From NCBI RefSeq assembly GCF_025698545.1, contig NC_068569.1, positions 13,950,001 through 14,014,000 of the forward strand: DNA of 64,000 nucleotides, given 5' to 3'. A program made the translations under genes and the position numbers. The notes beneath the pieces were generated by a model. That model searched no databases. It saw only the letters and a list, made by a program, of their open reading frames with translations, and had not been told where the DNA came from. Numbering within the stretch: position 1 is the stretch's first letter; each line of letters starts with the position of its first letter. Of the stretch, positions 1-12,849 are shown piece by piece. This DNA comes from Gossypium raimondii. Lineage: Eukaryota > Streptophyta > Magnoliopsida > Malvales > Malvaceae.

Positions 1-2168
1 AAATTTTAACTTTTTTCAGCCAAAAATGCTTTTGACTGATAATTTCCATTTTTAACCTGTATTCTCCCCAAAAAACGTTCTTTTCTCTGGTTCTTTGGCT
101 ATACCCATTTTTTTCACATTTTCTCTTTCAAAGTTCTTTCCTCTGGTTCTTTGTTCCTCTTCTGTCGGTGAGTTTCTTTTCTTCTTCTTCTCTTTAATTA
201 TTCATTATGCTTTAGTTTTTAGTTGTTTTCTGATTGTTTGATTTTTACATAAATTTTACAGAAATTAATTGATTGATTTTACAGAAATTCTTTCTCCTTA
301 AAATTAATTGTTTGATTTCGTTTCAGGAGGAAATATTTGTTATTGTGGCCTGTTATCATCTTTTCCCTACTTGTTTTTCTTTCACAAGTTGCATGTCTTG
401 TTATATGGGATGTTGGAGGCTATAAACAGAGTGTAGGAGATGTTTGGTGGCTCAAGCTAATTGGTTTTATGATGTGAGGATATATTTTGTTTTCTTTAAT
501 TCTTCTGTTCCTTCAGTCTCTGCATATTTTGACAGTTTGTCCCTTTGGCTATGCTTTTGCAGAATCCAGTCTTGGAGATCTCCCACTGTGATCTATTTTT
601 TGGTTACACAACTTCTAGTGCTAGTAGTTGCATTGCTTGATATACATGGGAACAGATTCGGTCTTGTTCCGTGGCGGTATACTTGTTGGGGTCATTTCTT
701 AACAGTTGTTGACCAATTAGGTTTGTAAGTATTTCCTTATTTTTCTAATTGTTTTTTATGTAGTGATATTGTTGCACTATGTACTCTCCCTACCCAAAAC
801 AGGATCCATTTAGCAATCATATATGCATGTTTTAGGATTAACTCATTGCATGCAGAGGATATGAACTAGAGTTGATTTTATTCACTTTGTTAAATGAATT
901 AAATCAAGTTCAACACTCTTCCCCCAATTGTCCCTCTTCTAAAGCAGCAGTGAAGCATTATTATTCTCTTCTCATTTTGTGTCAATGATAGCACATGTTT
1001 TACCAGTGGAATATTTCCCTTGTGATCTTTGGGGCCTTGTGGATTGGAGGTGAAATTATTGATCTCTGTAACCTACTTAAAGCTTATAAGTTAGCTACTA
1101 GAACTTCTATGTAACACCCCTAACCCGTATCCGTCGCCGAATTAGGGTTACGAGGCATTACTAGACAAAACACAACTCAATACAGACATTCAGTAGAATT
1201 CAAGAATTTAACATTTATATGCAATTCGTTTGAATACAGGTTTAAATCTACTATTTCCAAATCAAAATATAAGCATTGTATATATATATAAATTGAAATA
1301 TATTAAGCTTAGTCAAATTTTAAGTAAGTATAATTATAAATTCTACTTTAACCTTTTAAAACAAAACATAACATTTCGATCCCGTTAAACCATAAGAAAA
1401 TAAGCCATTTTCGTATGGCTATTAATTATATATACAGTACTTCCAAAACATTATCTAGCATATACATGCCATAAGTTAAAATTTAAACATTTCAATACCG
1501 AGACAATAGATAGAGTGATGATCTTTTCTGACGATCCCCGAGCTTGCAGCTTTGTTTTTATCTATAAAACAAATGGACGTAAACTAACAAAGTAAGCTTT
1601 TATCGCTTAGTAAGTCTTTAGCATATCTATTATACATATAAAAGAATCATATAATTCCTTAAGTAAATTTATTGAGATCACAAATATCAAATATAATTAC
1701 TATTCAAACATTGCTATCTTAAGTCATTTTGTTGATATCTAAAAGAATGTATATTTAATTAATACATATAAGCGAACATATGTATATTCATTATATGCAT
1801 ATAACCAAGTTATAAACATACTCACTAACTGCATATCTTGATTGCTAGTGTACTTATCGCTTGCACTTCATCGAATGCATTTATATATATAATTATTCAA
1901 ATACATATGCCAAAAGCATATATTTATACTTATCAATTACATGTGCCGAATGCACATATATACTTATAATCCACATATGCCGAATGCATACATATATATA
2001 TATCCAACAATTTCATAACAACCAATATACGTACTTACTCACTAAACACAAAGATCCGAACGTTTATATGCTCATCAAATACGTAGAAACAAATGTTCAT
2101 ATATTTATCCATTACATATAACCAAAATTATATATATACCCAATGCATATAATCACTTAATTTAAACA

Positions 2169-2456
2169 GATTCACCGGCACTTAGCCTGTTAGGCTTAAA
2201 GCCTGATTCAGATCACCGACACTTAGCCTGTTAGGCTTAAAGCCTGATTCAGATCACCGGCACTTATCCTGCTAGGTTTATAACCTGGTTCAGATCACCG
2301 GCACTTAGCCTGGTAGGCATATAACCTGGTTCAGATCACCGGCACTTAGCCTGCTAGGCTTATAGCCTAATTCAGATCACCGGCAGTTGGCCTGCTAGGC
2401 TTATAACCTGGTTCAGATCACCAGCACTTAGCCTGCTAGACATAAAGGCTGAATTA
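2169..2456 (+). repeat. 41-bp minisatellite, about 7 copies
   Basis: A unit of about 41 bp, built around CACTTAGCCTGCTAGGC and GATCACCGG, repeats head to tail about seven times with a few substitutions per copy. It lies inside the LTR-type element at 1110-4638. Part of each unit (AGCCTGCTAGGCT) is nearly self-complementary. Confidence 0.9.
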
Positions 2457-3115
2457 TCTCAATGGCGATAAGCCTTCTAGACACTGAGCCTGAAATCTCA
2501 TTTCACGTAAGTTGTAACTCATATTCAAACTATATATGTATATAAAATCCATACATAAAAATTCAACCCAAAATTTATAACTTATATTCTTGAACCACAT
2601 GGATATATATATATATATATATATAAAGTTCAATCACCAAATCCAACATTAATATCTGAATGATTCAACCAAACACATTTATATATAACTTCATACTTTA
2701 GATATTACTACTAATATCATACTATTTAACTTATAACATGGTATGTACATTTAACATTCAAATCTCACATATACCTATATAAATTCATACCCCATTTCAA
2801 TACAACTTATACATGTACATATATACATATTCAATCTAACATATATACATGTATAATTTTATACTTACATTCAAACAAGTACTTATACTTGTATACACAT
2901 ACATTTTCAATTTAACATATACCTATATAATTTTATACTTATACTCAACATAAGCAATTATACGTATATATACATGCTTATTTGATCCAAACATATACAA
3001 ATATATTATACATATATATATGTAACATCCATACTTTTAATATAATCCAATAATTTATACTCATATATACATACCTATTCGAACCTCTTGTAAACATATA
3101 TAACATTCAACATTA

Positions 3116-3380
3116 ACTAAATTCAAAACTTATTCATGTATATACACATATATCCGAACTTTATATATATAAATATAACATACATACTTTTAACTAAATT
3201 CAAGAATTTATTCATGTATATACATATATATCCGAACTTTTATATATAAATATAACATACATACTTTTAACTAAATTCAAGAATTTATTCATGTATATAC
3301 AAATATATCCGAACTTTATATATATATAAATATAACATACATACTTTTAACTAAATTCAAGAACTTATACATGTATATAC
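3116..3380 (+). repeat. AT-rich tandem array, ~78-bp period, 3+ copies
   Basis: Blocks containing TTCATGTATATACA, ATATATCCGAACTTTATA and ACATACTTTTAACTAAATTC repeat about every 78 bp, at least three times, within the same LTR-type element. Copies differ mainly in TA-repeat length. Confidence 0.8.
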
Positions 3381-5187
3381 ATATATTATCCACTATTAGT
3401 TCTATATTATTGAACTTTGAACAAACTTTAGCTAACATACATGTAATTTGCATCATTAATATCAACTTACCAAAGTAAATTATTGTATTCGGCTATCAAT
3501 AATAAAATTTAAAGTTTCATTCAATTTCAATATATTAAGTTTCAGCTTATCATATGTAAAATAAATATAATAAGCATATATTTAATTTAGATAACATTTA
3601 ATTGCTAATTGACTTACATCGGATATCGACGAACACATTCGACTATTCGACTACTTTCGTTTTTCCCCAATCCAATTCCGTTTTCTTTGTTTCTTAATCT
3701 AAACATATTCATATTTAGCCTTTTTATTCATCAAATCATTCAATTAAATCCAAAAATACATAAATGGGAAAATTACCATTTTGCCCCTAACATTTTACAC
3801 TTTTTGCAATTTAGTCCTTTTTGCACAAAACACAAAATGCACAAAATTTAATCACACCATACTAGGGCCGAATGTTCCTAGTGTTCATACAGATCCACAC
3901 ATTTCATTTATTTCACATTTTAGTCCCTAAAAAATTATTTTCACAATTTAGCCCTAATTACTCAATTTCACCAAAAATTCAAACATGTTAATCTTTCACA
4001 TACCTTTCATTTTTCATCATCAACTATCACAAAGCTCAAGCATCCATCAATGGGACATTTCAAAATCATCAACAATTCACAAAATTAAGACATGGGTTTT
4101 GAAGTATTCAAAGCAACGATCTAAAAAACGTAAAAATTATCAAAAACCAAACAAAAACTAACCTTGAATTAAGCTTCAAAAGATGGCCGAACCTAGCTTA
4201 GGTTTCTTTCTTTTTATTTTCTCTAGTTTCGGTCAAAATAAGATGAAAATGTGGCTTTTAATTTGTTTGTCTTTTAATATATTAACTTTATAATATAATA
4301 TATTATTAAAACCTTTATACATAATATAAAAACTATAAATTATAAGCATAATGCCGTCCACTATCTTGATTAATGGCCTAATTTCCTATTAAGAACTTTA
4401 CATTATAAAGACATTAGCAAGTTAGCACTTTACACAATAATTAGTCAATTTCACATTTTACGCGATTAAGTCCTTTTATTAAATTAAGCACACAAACAAT
4501 AAAATTAATTCACGAAACTTTCACACATATAAATTAACACATAATAAACACATAAAATAATATTAAAATATTTTTCAGACTCGGATTCGTGGTCCCAAAA
4601 TCACTATGTCCGGTTAGGGTCGAAATCGGGCTGTGACATTCTAAAGCATTATTTTGCCTCATATTCAATTTAGAGTTCTTGTCAATCTAGTCAAGAGTTT
4701 TCATGTGGTAACAGAACAAACGAGTTTTCTCAGCGAACAAATGCTTTGTGTTTCATGCAGTATTGAGTTGTATCCTTGCCAACTTAGTAATATCCAATGT
4801 ATGCACAGACTGCATTAATAACATATAATGTGTATGACTGGTAGTTTGCTATTTCGCTGGTTAGCCAACTGAAATGATCGCGTTGTTTATTTCATGAAAG
4901 GTTCCCATCTTAAAGTTGCTTCCTATTTGCTTCTACCTGCTATTCAGCTGGTTGTGGGAATTAGCCATCCCTCGTGGATTTCTCTGCCATTTTTCATTGG
5001 AAGCTGTATTGGGATAGTGGATTGGTCTTTGACTAGCAATTTTCTAGGATTATTCAGGTGATTGCTTCTTGACTCTTTGTACATTGTTCTATTTCATTTT
5101 CTTTGTTAATGGATTTGATTTTATCATTGGTTAATGTTTTTAGTAGCTTATGTTCTGTTTCTTTTTCGTCAAGGTTGTGGAAGGCTC

Positions 5188-8100
5188 TGTAACACCCCTT
5201 ACCCGAGACCGTTTCCGGAGTCAAGTACGAGGCATTACTTAGCTTATCTTACTAATTCGAAGCATAAAACTTGTTTTGAAAATTAATTTCACTATTTACA
5301 GCAATCTGTCTAATCGCGCAGCAGTTACTAAATTAATTATAAATCGAGTTACGGGACTCGAAATTTAATTTCGAAAATTTTCCTTGAAACTAGACTCATA
5401 TATCTTCCTACTATAAAATTTTAAGAATTTTTGGTTCAGCCAATTAGTACAGTTTATTAGTTAAAGTCTCCCCTATTTCACCACTTGACTGTCCTGACCT
5501 CTTGCCACTAAAAATAAATTTTCTCATTATAGGATTTTCATATGAAGTTATTACTCATTTCTACAGAAAATAGACTCAATAAGGAATCTATAGATATAAA
5601 CTACAACTCATAACCATTTTGTGCAATTTATAATGATGTTCTAAACTTAGAACAGAGGACTCCAAAACAGTTCTGACCCTGTCTCACTAAAGTTCTCATA
5701 TCTCAAAATATAAAATTTCTTTTGTTAAACCGTTATTTTTCCATGAAAATAGACTCAACAATCTTTAATTCCATATATCATTCACCCTCTAATTAATTTT
5801 ATACTATCCTAGGTGATTTTTCAAAGTCACATCACTGTAGCTGCTTGAAATCTGTTTCTTTACAAATTTTACTCTTTCATGATTTCCATGCATGATTTAT
5901 CATCTAAACATACATATTACCAAACATATTCATACTTAACCATTTTAAAAGCCAAACATTATCACATACTCACACATCTTCCTTTAGCAATATCATAGAT
6001 ACAAACATTCAAATTGACTAATCCTATACATCACTTAGGTATAAACATTACTTAGGTACATGCCACGTTATCAAAAGAAAAATACATCGCTAAATTTCTC
6101 GAGGTCGGGATTACTCGGATGCTGGACCGAACACGGTTTTCTACTAACTGCATGCGGAAACAACAGACGCTGAGTATGGGAATACTCAGTGGTATTACCA
6201 TAATTCAAATTAATAACTTTAATCGATAATTTATATACATTTAATTTATGTCTACAATTATTCGTTAATTGCCTCATACTTTAAATCAACTTGATCATTA
6301 ATAACAATAAGCAATATTTCAATCTTATATTTAATTGTATTCATACCTTGTTTCACTATCTAAATTTTATTGGATTTTCAACATCTCATTCTAATAACTC
6401 ATTCCAATCCATACAAACTCAATCATTTCATCAACTTATTCATTATCATTTCTATTTATATTCAATTTTACACTTATAATCTTTTAACACTCAATTTACA
6501 CGTTAAATCCATAAATAAAATTCAATAACTTGTATTCAATTAAATTCACATATTATTTCACTATTTCAAATCATTTTATTTTCACTTGTCATTTTACATC
6601 ATTTCATATTACCAAAAACTATTTCATAAAATTTATCATTATTTGTTTCTTGAACCATAATTCTCACATTCCATTTTCACATCTCAATTCAATGTCTTAT
6701 TTCAAATCAATTTACTTCAATTCAAATTGCTTTTAATTTTCAATACATATACCTTCAAATATTCACATAATTCATAATTCAATATCATTTCTTACTTCAA
6801 TTCTTTTATTTTCCCCCTATTAACATGACTCGGACTTTGGCGGATACACGGATCCAACCAAACACACCAGTACGGCACCCAGTGCCTCATCGGATAGTTT
6901 GAATCAATAGTTGACACCCAGTGTCTCATCGGCAAAGCCGAAGTAAGTTGGTACCCAGTACCTCATCGAATCTATCCGAAGTAACAGTATGACACCCAGT
7001 GTCTCATCGACTCAAGGTCGAAGTATCCCTGAACACTTCCAATCCTATGGCATGCCAACTATATCCGACTTAGCCCGACTAGTTAATAGGGTTTCCGAAT
7101 CACATTTCAATTCAATCATTTTCTCATACTTTCAATTCAAATCATTATACAATTTAATCACCATTTGATTCAATATATTTTTCTATTTCAAATTCACTTC
7201 CCACTTTCAAATCAATATACAATTCAGCACCAATACATATTTCACAAATCATACCTCGATTCTAATCAAACCACTTTTCAGTCAATACTCAATTCACGTA
7301 TTCACACTTATTCATAATTTAATTCACTTTTATTCAATTCATATTTTTAATTCATTCAATTAAATATCGATATTCTCCTTATTTTTATTTACTAAACATA
7401 TTATTCAAAATTCAACAATTACTATCAATAAATTCAATATCAATATGTATATATATATATATATTTCATTCGATTCAATCATGATACTCACCTCAATTTT
7501 CTTATCATGTATATTAATTTAAATTTTAACAATTAATAATTAAATTCGATTTATGGTAATACTAACCGTAAATTTTCTCGAGTCACTCCTTGATCACCTT
7601 CCCCTTTCCTTTCTCGGCAATGACTCTTGCACGACATTAGCTACGTAATTAAACAATTAAAAATTATTAATACACAATTTCATCAAAACATTTCCATTTA
7701 TACCTAAGCTTTACCTAAATTCTAATTTAATCCCTTATCAATACTAATTTTATTTTCCCAATCTAACTCCATATTCTCTCTTAATTCTTACTAAAAACTC
7801 ATTTTAACTCTTCATTTTCACCATAAATCCCTAATTTCGGGATTCTTTCAATTTAGTCCCTACTATTCAAAACTTACACTTTATTTTACAATTAAATCCT
7901 TTACTAACTTCTAACTTTAAATTCAATCAATTTAACCCCTAATTCTTTCATTTATTCAACATAATCAATGTCTAGAAATATAACATCTTCCCAAATTTCA
8001 ACATAAACCATGAAATATTTTGTTCTAGAACTCCAAAACTCAAAATTATAAGAAAATAACTTAATTTGACTTACCAATTGAGCTTGAAACCTTGAAACCC

Positions 8101-8844
8101 CTAATTTTCTTTCTTTCCTTCCCTTTTCTTTTCTTTCCTTTCTCCCTGTTTTCGTTTGCCTGTTCTGTTTCCATTTCTCTTTTTCTATCTTTTATTTCTT
8201 TTATTAAATTAGTTTAATATAATAACAATAAAATAATAAAATAATATTTCTTACTTAAATAATAAGTAAATATGTAATCATTACTAATATGTATGTATTT
8301 CATTCTTCCACATTTCATCATATACACCATGCATTTGTCAACAATTTTATTTATTTGAAATATAATAATATAATATAATTAATATAATTTACAATATAAT
8401 AAATAATAATATACTTCAAAAAAATCTCAGATTTTATCATGCATATGCCGCCTCATTTATGGGACTTGGCATATTTACCTATTTAGTCCTTTTAACTTTT
8501 CTTTAATCTATAATTAAACTTTTACCCTTGTTGCAATTTAGTCCTTTTAATCAATTAACCATCGAACATTAAAATACTTAACTAAACTTTAATACTACCC
8601 TAATGACACTCCGTAAATATTTATAAAAATATTTACAACTCAGTTTATAGTATCGAGGTCTCGATACCTCGTTTTTACCCAATTTGCCTAATAATTTCTT
8701 TTAAATCACAAAATTCACTAATTTAAAAATATTTCTAAAATCACACTGAACTTATAATTATTAATTAATAAATTTTTCTAACGTTTTCATCAGATTTAGT
8801 GATCTCAAATCACTATTCGACACTCTTGAAAATTGAATATTACA
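5188..8844. mobile_element. LTR-type element inserted in a PIEZO exon (3.7 kb)
   Basis: It begins TGTAACACCCCTTACCCGAG and ends near TTGAATATTACA. Its end region (GTGATCTCAAATCACTATTC) aligns with the corresponding end of the elements at 1110 and 55085. The flanks share GCTC(T) on both sides of the break in the PIEZO exon, so the target duplication is imperfect. It has no recognisable coding. It carries a short ~39-bp tandem repeat at 6876-7010. It is probably a solo LTR of a related but distinct Ty3/gypsy-like subfamily, and looks broken or aged relative to the other two. Confidence 0.65.
6876..7010 (+). repeat. ~39-bp spaced tandem motif, 4 copies
   Basis: CACCCAGTGTCTCATCGG or a close variant occurs at 6876, 6915, about 6951 and 6993, a period of 37-41 bp. 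It lies inside the element at 5188-8844. Confidence 0.85.
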
Positions 8845-9030
8845 TGTGCTCTCCATTTTATGCGAGCTTGACATTTTCATGCTTTATGTGTATCAACTCC
8901 CTATAGAGTTATCAAGTATGTTACAGTGGATAGTTAATTTTGTTGGTCTATTCAAAATATGTTCAACATCTGAGTGGACTGAAATTTACTCTTCTGTTTC
9001 TCTTGTACTTTTTTTACATCATGGTATGTA

Positions 9031-12000
9031 CTAGTTTTATTACTATAGGTCTGATTCTATTTAAAGATTTTAGCTGAACCTTTAAATGAAATGCATTACA
9101 CTCTTCCCTCTTCCTAGAATCTTATATTATGAAATTGACTTCATTTGAGTCTTTCCTGTGTCTGACATTTGTCCATCTAATAGTCTTTTCCCCATATTAC
9201 TAGTTTAAGATGGTTTGAAGTGTTTTCTTTCTATAAGAAACATTTCCCGGACAGATATGAAGTATTTAGTTGCAAACTAGACTTTGGAGATTGATGACAT
9301 TTTTGCCATTCTGGATGCAATTTTTATTCAATTTGCTCAATGAAATTGCAGTTGAAAATTTGAGAGCTTCCTAGTTGGAAACCACATATTTATATAATAT
9401 ATGTTCTTAATAGTTTTGAACAAGTTAAATTAATTATAAAGAAATAATATAATTGAGAACAATATTAGAGTAGCTCTATGTATATGCTTAGTACATGTCT
9501 ATTGTGAATTTATATTTGGTATATAAATATTATCCTTTTTAAAACTTTAATCCAAATATATGTAATATTTTAAATTGTTAAGTTTATGTTTTCTATGTTA
9601 TGTTAATATCTAATATGAGTTATATATTCAAATACATTTTAAAATAAAATAATACAGATGTGTTAAAAGCATTAATTAAAAATAAAAATAATTTTATAAT
9701 AATACAATTGTGTCAATATCTAATTACAAATATTTAATTATTATATTTAAATATTTAAATATAGTTTATATATTCTAATTAAATTTAATAAATAATTAAT
9801 ATTAATTACTTAGAAATATTTAAAATTAAAATTATTATTATTAAAATATTAACAATAAGTTATAATAAATTATTTTTATATTTTTGCTAAAATATCATAA
9901 TATTAACTAATTTGAATATTATTTAAATACATATTTGTTACTTTATAATATTATGTCTAAAATGGATATTTTATTTTGACAGCAATACCAAACACTCAAA
10001 ATTTTCAAAAGCACTTCTCCACAGCACTTTTCAGAAGCAATGAATAACTGGCCTTAGTTTTACTATATTATTATTTATTTTGACATGCCACAATATACGT
10101 AGTCTTCTATTGTCCTATAACTAAACGAAATTGATGAAACAATTACTGTAATTGGAACAATATTAGCAGTAATTTTATGAAAGAACAGAAGTTGTTTGAG
10201 GTAAAAACTTGGGTTTTGATTAATATAATTATAAACCTATCTATATACAGGCTAGAAGTACTTTTTAAGATTTAAAATTATGAAACTAAAATCTATTATC
10301 TCCTCTACCAGCGTAAAATCCTACAAGAATATTGTTTTATTTTGAATCATTTTGTTGACTTTCAACACTTTGATTTTGTGCTGATTTTTCTAAATTCTTT
10401 ACATAGTTGAGCTTATTCAGATATTGGGATCGGTTATTTCTTTTAGTTTAAGTGTGAATGTAACATGTTTTACTTGTATATGTTAATCCGTATGGTGGTT
10501 GAAAGATGCACCCGACATTAATCCATTTATGCAAACTCATGTTTTGGTTGAAACAATTGGAAGTTCGTGAAGCATTTCCATATTGCTGTTTCTAATTTGT
10601 AAAATAATGTGTAGTGAAACAAATCAACCATCTCTCATTGCACATGTCAAAGAGAATCATGCTTGAACTTACTTAGAACCCGGAATCAGCCCATTATGGT
10701 ATAGCAAGGCCCTAAATACTGAATAGAGAATCCAAAAAGGCCTGCCTATTTGTCCAAATTAAAAGTTGCAAAATTGCGACTTCTCCACTGCCGAAAGTGC
10801 CCACAAATTGACCCTTCGTCTTTAGCCTTTTTATTTTTTATTCTTTAACAATGCCTGTAAAGTCTGCGTCCAAATGACATCTTCAAGCCTTGAATTGTTG
10901 TTTTGATTATTATTTTTGAATCTATATAGTATATGCTTTCAGCTCTAAATAGGAGGGGCATTTTAAGTGGATGGTTTTAATTATCTTTTTTTGGGGTCTG
11001 ATGCTCTGGTGTCCAGTAGTTATATCAAGTCCTGACATCGAGCCAAATCAGATCCCTAAAGGAGAGATAGTGTTGTTTTCTCTATCCACAAAACTAGAAC
11101 CTGATAGCTTTACTTAAAAGGACATTAAATTCCATATTACTCGACTCAACAGGCATAAGTGAACTCTATCACACTTGCTTAAAGCTATGCAAATAAACGG
11201 ACATCGTAGCAAGTATATCAATTGTCTTTTTGGTTTTTCTTTATTGGTTTCCGAAGTATATATACATGTTAACCATCCAACGAGACAGACAGTTAATCCT
11301 TAACGGTTAACACCTGCCGCTACCTCCAATTATGACGAACGGTGACCAAAAGCACCATTCCAAAGGCTGAAAACCAGGCTTGATTCACGTGTGCCAAAGG
11401 AACCTTTTTTCTATCCTCTTTTCTGGCCTGGATACCAGAGAAGGGGATCATCCGAACTTTTCTTTTTTCTGGTCTCATGATGCCAAGAGTCGGCAGCCAA
11501 CTTATAAGTGCTGATGATACACCAGATTTTGGGTAGTTTCTCATTTCCCTTTCGAGAAGATGACTTTTAAACCAACAAATTCATTTAATTCAATGGAAGA
11601 ATTTTAGTGTAACCACCGAAAAGTTTGATACAAAAGAGAAAAGGGAGGGCAAGACGGGATTGGAGTTTAATGTTAAGGGCCAGGTTGATTTTAATGGAAC
11701 AGTACAATTTAACTGTTTTCTGGCCGTTTGTTTTTGGTCGGCGATGTTAATTAGCTTAATCCAAAGAATGTACTTTAGTTTCACCATATGGTTGGTTCTT
11801 TGTAATGCTTGGGACGTAGAAGATAATCGTCATGGAGACAACTGTTAGGACCTCAATGTGAGGCCAATTAAAATTGATAAGATTTCCAATGAGAAAGTTA
11901 GATGAAGGAAGGTCTTCAACATTGAATTAAAATAAGAGCAATTATTTCATTCAATAGCGTTGGTTTCGATCAATGATCCAAAGACCAAAATCAACGCTTA

Positions 12001-12150
12001 AAGTAGTGGGTCTCTTTTTCCCTAGGCGCAGCTGGCTATATTAACTTCCATGTCTCAGCACGGATTATTGATGATAGGAGGCATTTTACTATTTCACCTT
12101 TTTAAGTACCCTAACCTTGCTGGCAATTTTTATTACTCAGTTTTACTTCT
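9031..12150. other. Gene-poor interval
   Basis: AT-rich DNA between the PIEZO fragment and the glycine-rich protein gene. Short ORFs at 11320-11544 (minus) and 11660-11848 (plus) match nothing I know. No RNA gene or complete transposon was recognised. Confidence 0.5.
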
Positions 12151-12158
12151 CGGACATC

Positions 12159-12166
12159 TATATAAA
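12159..12166 (+). promoter_or_regulatory. TATA box of the glycine-rich protein gene
   Basis: TATATAAA lies about 70 bp upstream of the ATG at 12237, a normal plant TATA-to-start distance for a short 5' leader. Confidence 0.6.
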
Positions 12167-12236
12167 TGTTCTATCATTTTGAGTACTTTTCTCATTGCAC
12201 GTTGTGAAATATTTATAACAATTCTTAGCATAAACG

Positions 12237-12650
12237 ATGACTGTCTGCAGGGTTTCTGTCTTCGTGCTTGTTGGTGTTCTTTTTCTTTGCGGTTGTATTG
12301 ATGGTAGGAAGCTAGTGAGTGAAAAGGAAGTGCATGCGGTTGGTGAGAGTAAATCGTTCTTCCCCTATATCCCTGGTTATGGTGGTGGATTCGGTTGGCC
12401 TGGTGCTGGTGGCGGCTTAGGTGGCGGGGGAGGTGGTGGTGGCGGTGGCGGTGGAGGTGGGGGTGGCAAAGGAGGTGCTGGATATGGTTTTGGGGGTGGA
12501 GTTGGAGGTGGGTTTGGGTCTGGAAATGGAGGGCTTGGTGGCGGAGGAGGAGGCGGAGGCGGTGGTGGGGGGGGAGGTGCTGGTTCCCATGGCGGTGGGT
12601 TTGGCGGAGGATATGGAGGAGGATTTGGAGGCGGAAGCGGAATGCCGTGA
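12237..12650 (+). CDS. Secreted glycine-rich (cell-wall type) protein, 137 aa
   Basis: Single-exon gene. Residues 1-23 (start MTVCRVSVFVLVGVLFLCGC) form a clear signal peptide ending near CIDG. A short hydrophilic linker (RKLVSEKEVHAVGESKSF) and an aromatic patch (FFPYIPGYGGGFGWPG) follow. From about residue 55 to the end it is almost all Gly, with Phe, Tyr, Ala, Lys and Ser at intervals (GGGFGGGYGGGFGGGSG), a low-complexity pattern typical of plant class I glycine-rich structural proteins. Such proteins are secreted and often associate with the cell wall; the exact role is unknown. The GGN-rich DNA produces long spurious ORFs in the other frames, which I discount. The start is fixed by the signal peptide and the TATA box 70 bp upstream. 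An AATAAA at about 12836-12841 could be its polyadenylation signal. Confidence 0.88.
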   Translation: MTVCRVSVFVLVGVLFLCGCIDGRKLVSEKEVHAVGESKSFFPYIPGYGGGFGWPGAGGGLGGGGGGGGGGGGGGGGKGGAGYGFGGGVGGGFGSGNGGLGGGGGGGGGGGGGGAGSHGGGFGGGYGGGFGGGSGMP

Positions 12651-12849
12651 GTTTAATACCTGTGAAGCTAAGTACCGACACTGTTGCTTGGCATTGAAGT
12701 AACTTTGTCCCATCATGTTTTCTTCTTATTATAAATTTGTGCGTGCATTACTTGTACTACTTGGCTCCCACTATCTGTGTAATTGTAACATGAAAAGCCT
12801 AGAAGTGAATAACTGGGAACAATATTACAAATGTAATAAAGTTCACTAA

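Larger units (their letters stand above)
1110..4638. mobile_element. LTR-type element, probable solo LTR (3.5 kb)
   Basis: The segment starts TGTAACACCCCTAACCCG and ends GGGCTGTGACA, so it has TG...CA ends. It is flanked by the 5-bp direct repeat TTCTA (1105-1109 and 4639-4643), as expected for LTR-retrotransposon integration. There is no gag or pol coding inside and no second copy of the terminus, so a solo LTR or non-coding derivative fits best. It is AT-rich and holds a 41-bp minisatellite and a second tandem array. The long LTR with this start recalls the Ty3/gypsy Tekay/Del lineage of dicots (inference). It sits in an intron of the PIEZO fragment. The intact target duplication suggests moderate age, but a lone LTR cannot be dated. 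Confidence 0.75.
327..9023 (+). pseudogene. PIEZO: PIEZO mechanosensitive channel, broken 5' fragment
   Basis: Four consecutive exons match my memory of the N-terminal part of plant PIEZO, a large plasma- or vacuolar-membrane cation channel of about 2,400-2,500 residues. Exon pieces are 327-473 (RKYLLLWPVIIFSLLVFLSQ...), 563-720 (IQSWRSPTVIYFLV...), 4901-5057 (SHLKVASYLLLPAIQLVVG...) and 5174-5187 joined across an insertion to 8845-9023 (LLYVYQLPIE-like, then SMLQWIVNFVGLFK). GT/AG borders and phases agree for the first three. The first coding exon would lie left of the window or is lost. Two LTR-type elements interrupt the locus: one in an intron and one inside the fourth exon. That exon also lacks about one base just after the insertion and has an extra T in the run near 9009-9015. 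No later PIEZO exon follows 9023, so the locus is truncated and not functional. The family call is strong; the exact number of lesions is by eye. Confidence 0.85.

Noticed and set aside
3609-3851. 80-residue ORF inside the first LTR-type element
   Set aside because: Low-complexity AT-rich translation with no domain; expected by chance.
11320-11544. 74-residue minus-strand ORF (MRNYPKSGVSSALISWLPTL...)
   Set aside because: Composition is protein-like, but I recognise no family, domain or promoter. It may be a gene scrap; not enough to call.
12133-12716. Several overlapping ORFs on both strands across the glycine-rich gene
   Set aside because: The GGN-repeat DNA keeps all frames open. Only the 12237-12650 frame has a signal peptide, linker and proper TATA spacing.
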